Assembly: GCF_018607995.1 (NCBI RefSeq)
Contig: NZ_JABBAL010000023.1
Coordinates: 186,001-250,000 of the forward strand
Reading direction: 5' to 3'
Length of the DNA: 64,000 nucleotides
Source of the DNA: Planktotalea sp.
Lineage (GTDB): Bacteria; Pseudomonadota; Alphaproteobacteria; Rhodobacterales; Rhodobacteraceae
Shown: piece by piece, positions 62,625 through 64,000 of the stretch
How positions within the stretch are numbered: position 1 is the first letter of the stretch
Layout: each line of letters opens with the position of its first letter
Program-made: the position numbers and the translations under genes
The notes under the pieces: model-generated
The model's input: the letters and a program-made list of their open reading frames with translations, nothing else
Databases searched by the model: none
Told to the model about the DNA's origin: nothing

Positions 62625-63950
62625 TTATCTTTTGGCTTTTATGACTTGCAAAAGCGGCATTAGCGACGCCATATCCGGTCCGCGTTCGCGCCCTGTGACC
62701 GCTTTGCGAAGCGGCATGAACAGGCTTTTTCCCTTACGCCCCGTCGCCTCTTTAACGGCGGAGGTCCATTCACCCCACGTCGCCTCCGTGTAGGGACCGT
62801 CGGGCAGCATTGTCATGGCCTTAGCTATGAAGTCTTCGTCGCCTGCCTCGATAATCGGATCAGCACCGTTTTGTGCCAAGTCCGACCATTCGGACAGATC
62901 GCTAAGCACCGTGACGTTCTCGCGTGCAACATCCCAGAACTGCCCCGCTTGATCCGCAGGCACACCGAGCGCTGCGATACGATCAGCAACCGCCGCTAGT
63001 GGCAGCGTGTGGTTATAACGCGCCGTCAACGGGTAGAGATCATCTACATCAAATTTCGTTGGCACAGAGCCGAATTGCGAAATGTCAAACCCTTCGATCA
63101 GCTCGTCCAAAGACGTACGCAAATCAACAGGCTGTGACGATCCAAGGCGTGCCAGTAACGACAAGAGCGCCATGGGCTGAACGCCCGCTTCGCGCAGATC
63201 GCGCAGGGCCAATGTGCCCAGCCGTTTGGACAGGCTCTCGCCCTGTGGACCCGTCAAAAGCGAGTGATGTGCGAAGTCGGGAACCGTGCTACCAATCGCC
63301 TTAATCATCTGGATTTGCGTCGCCGTGTTGGTCACATGATCGGAACCGCGCACAACATTCGTGACGCCCATATCCGTGTCATCGACGATGGAGGCGAGCG
63401 TGTAAAGCACCTGACCGTCACCGCGAATAAGCACGGGATCAGACACCGACGCCGCGTCGATGGAAGTATAACCAAGGATACCATCGGTCCACCCAATCCG
63501 TTCCTGATCAAGCTTGTAGCGCCACACACCGCTTCCGCGCTCTGCCCGCAGTGCGTCTTTTTCCGCATCAGACAACCCCAAAGCGGAGCGATCATAGACC
63601 GGTGGTTTTCCCATATTGAGCTGCTTTTTACGCTTAAGGTCCAGCTCTGTGGGGGTCTCGAAAGCTTCGTAAAAACGGCCCATTTCACGCAGCTTGTCAG
63701 CGGTTTCTGCATAGCGATCCAAACGATCCGACTGACGCTCAACCTTGTCCCACGTCAGGCCCAACCATTCGAGGTCTTGCTTGATCGCGTCCACATATTT
63801 CTCTTCAGAGCGCACAGGATCCGTGTCATCAATACGCAAAATAAACGTGCCGGCGGATTTGGCTGCGATCATGAAGTTGAACAAGGCTGTGCGCAGGTTG
63901 CCGACGTGGATGTAGCCTGTAGGCGAAGGCGCGAAACGAGTGGTGGTCAT
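62625..63950 (-). CDS. gltX: Glutamyl-tRNA synthetase
   Basis: The 441-residue class I synthetase charges tRNA-Glu (and in many alphaproteobacteria tRNA-Gln). The HIGH-type motif is RFAPSPTGYIHVGNLRTALF and the KMSKS-type motif is GESLSKRLGTL. The C-terminal anticodon domain ends in PLLQVIKAKR. Many alphaproteobacteria have two gltX genes; which copy this is cannot be told. No gene is seen in the last 50 bases of the window. Confidence 0.95.
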   Translation of the reverse strand: MTTTRFAPSPTGYIHVGNLRTALFNFMIAAKSAGTFILRIDDTDPVRSEEKYVDAIKQDLEWLGLTWDKVERQSDRLDRYAETADKLREMGRFYEAFETPTELDLKRKKQLNMGKPPVYDRSALGLSDAEKDALRAERGSGVWRYKLDQERIGWTDGILGYTSIDAASVSDPVLIRGDGQVLYTLASIVDDTDMGVTNVVRGSDHVTNTATQIQMIKAIGSTVPDFAHHSLLTGPQGESLSKRLGTLALRDLREAGVQPMALLSLLARLGSSQPVDLRTSLDELIEGFDISQFGSVPTKFDVDDLYPLTARYNHTLPLAAVADRIAALGVPADQAGQFWDVARENVTVLSDLSEWSDLAQNGADPIIEAGDEDFIAKAMTMLPDGPYTEATWGEWTSAVKEATGRKGKSLFMPLRKAVTGRERGPDMASLMPLLQVIKAKR

Positions 63951-64000
63951 GTGCTGAACTCCTGTTGGGGCCGCTTTGTCATAGGCAGACCCCGATGTCC

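Overview
The window reads as chromosomal DNA of a marine-type alphaproteobacterium, most likely a Rhodobacterales member of the Roseobacter group. The basis is gene content and order: a malic enzyme fused to a phosphotransacetylase-like domain, Hsp20-DUF1150, yidC-MOSC-engB, a deo/cdd nucleoside salvage operon, TTTGCAAA-type operator sites before propionyl-CoA synthetase, and the plant/alphaproteobacterial class of glutamate-cysteine ligase. The genus cannot be fixed from this sequence. No tRNA, rRNA, CRISPR array, insertion sequence or prophage was recognised. No stretch over about 300 bases lacks a gene or gene remnant.

Layout. 1-4.2 kb: beta-oxidation genes (thiolase, an NTF2-like unknown, FadJ-type multifunctional protein), closed by a hairpin terminator. 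4.3-7.05 kb: a graveyard of three broken genes (secreted glycosidase-like protein, an unknown, a sulfotransferase). 7.06-12.2 kb: EamA exporter, acyl-CoA ligase, AraC regulator, a P450 stump, an M48-like membrane protein without its zinc motif, and a broken small secreted protein. 12.3-17.9 kb (minus strand): a tightly coupled operon, VOC/cupin protein-cdd-deoA-deoB-add-upp, for nucleoside salvage. 18-22.5 kb: malic enzyme and propionyl-CoA synthetase, the latter behind an array of TTTGCAAA half-sites. 22.6-32 kb: housekeeping genes (nadK, glyA, purEK, yqgE), Hsp20-DUF1150-PhzF and several small conserved proteins. 32-37 kb: an RND efflux pump. 37-38.4 kb: moaB and a uracil-DNA glycosylase. 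38.5-43.7 kb: an overlapping operon of pyrB, three uncharacterised small or membrane proteins, a dihydroorotase homologue without its metal ligands, plsY and an MFS transporter. 43.7-50.2 kb: gshA, a broken EAL-domain gene, then yidC-MOSC-engB with a strong terminator. 50.3-57.8 kb: a reductive pyrimidine catabolism locus (amidohydrolase, dihydropyrimidinase, NMT1/THI5-type ABC importer with an embedded GNAT) beside a divergent RutR-like regulator and a matching operator. 57.8-64 kb: SGNH esterase, a YbbA/YbbP-type ABC system, a gamma-glutamylcyclotransferase-like protein, a collapsed MATE gene and gltX.

Two themes stand out. First, pyrimidines and nucleosides are handled in three separate clusters: salvage, de novo synthesis and degradation. 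Second, at least seven genes are visibly decayed (frameshifts, nonsense codons, an internal deletion or truncation) among intact core genes. The accessory functions lost are surface or secreted carbohydrate handling, sulfotransfer, P450, cyclic-di-GMP turnover and drug export. No clearly new defence or mobile system was seen. The most promising uncharacterised unit is the pyrB to plsY operon.
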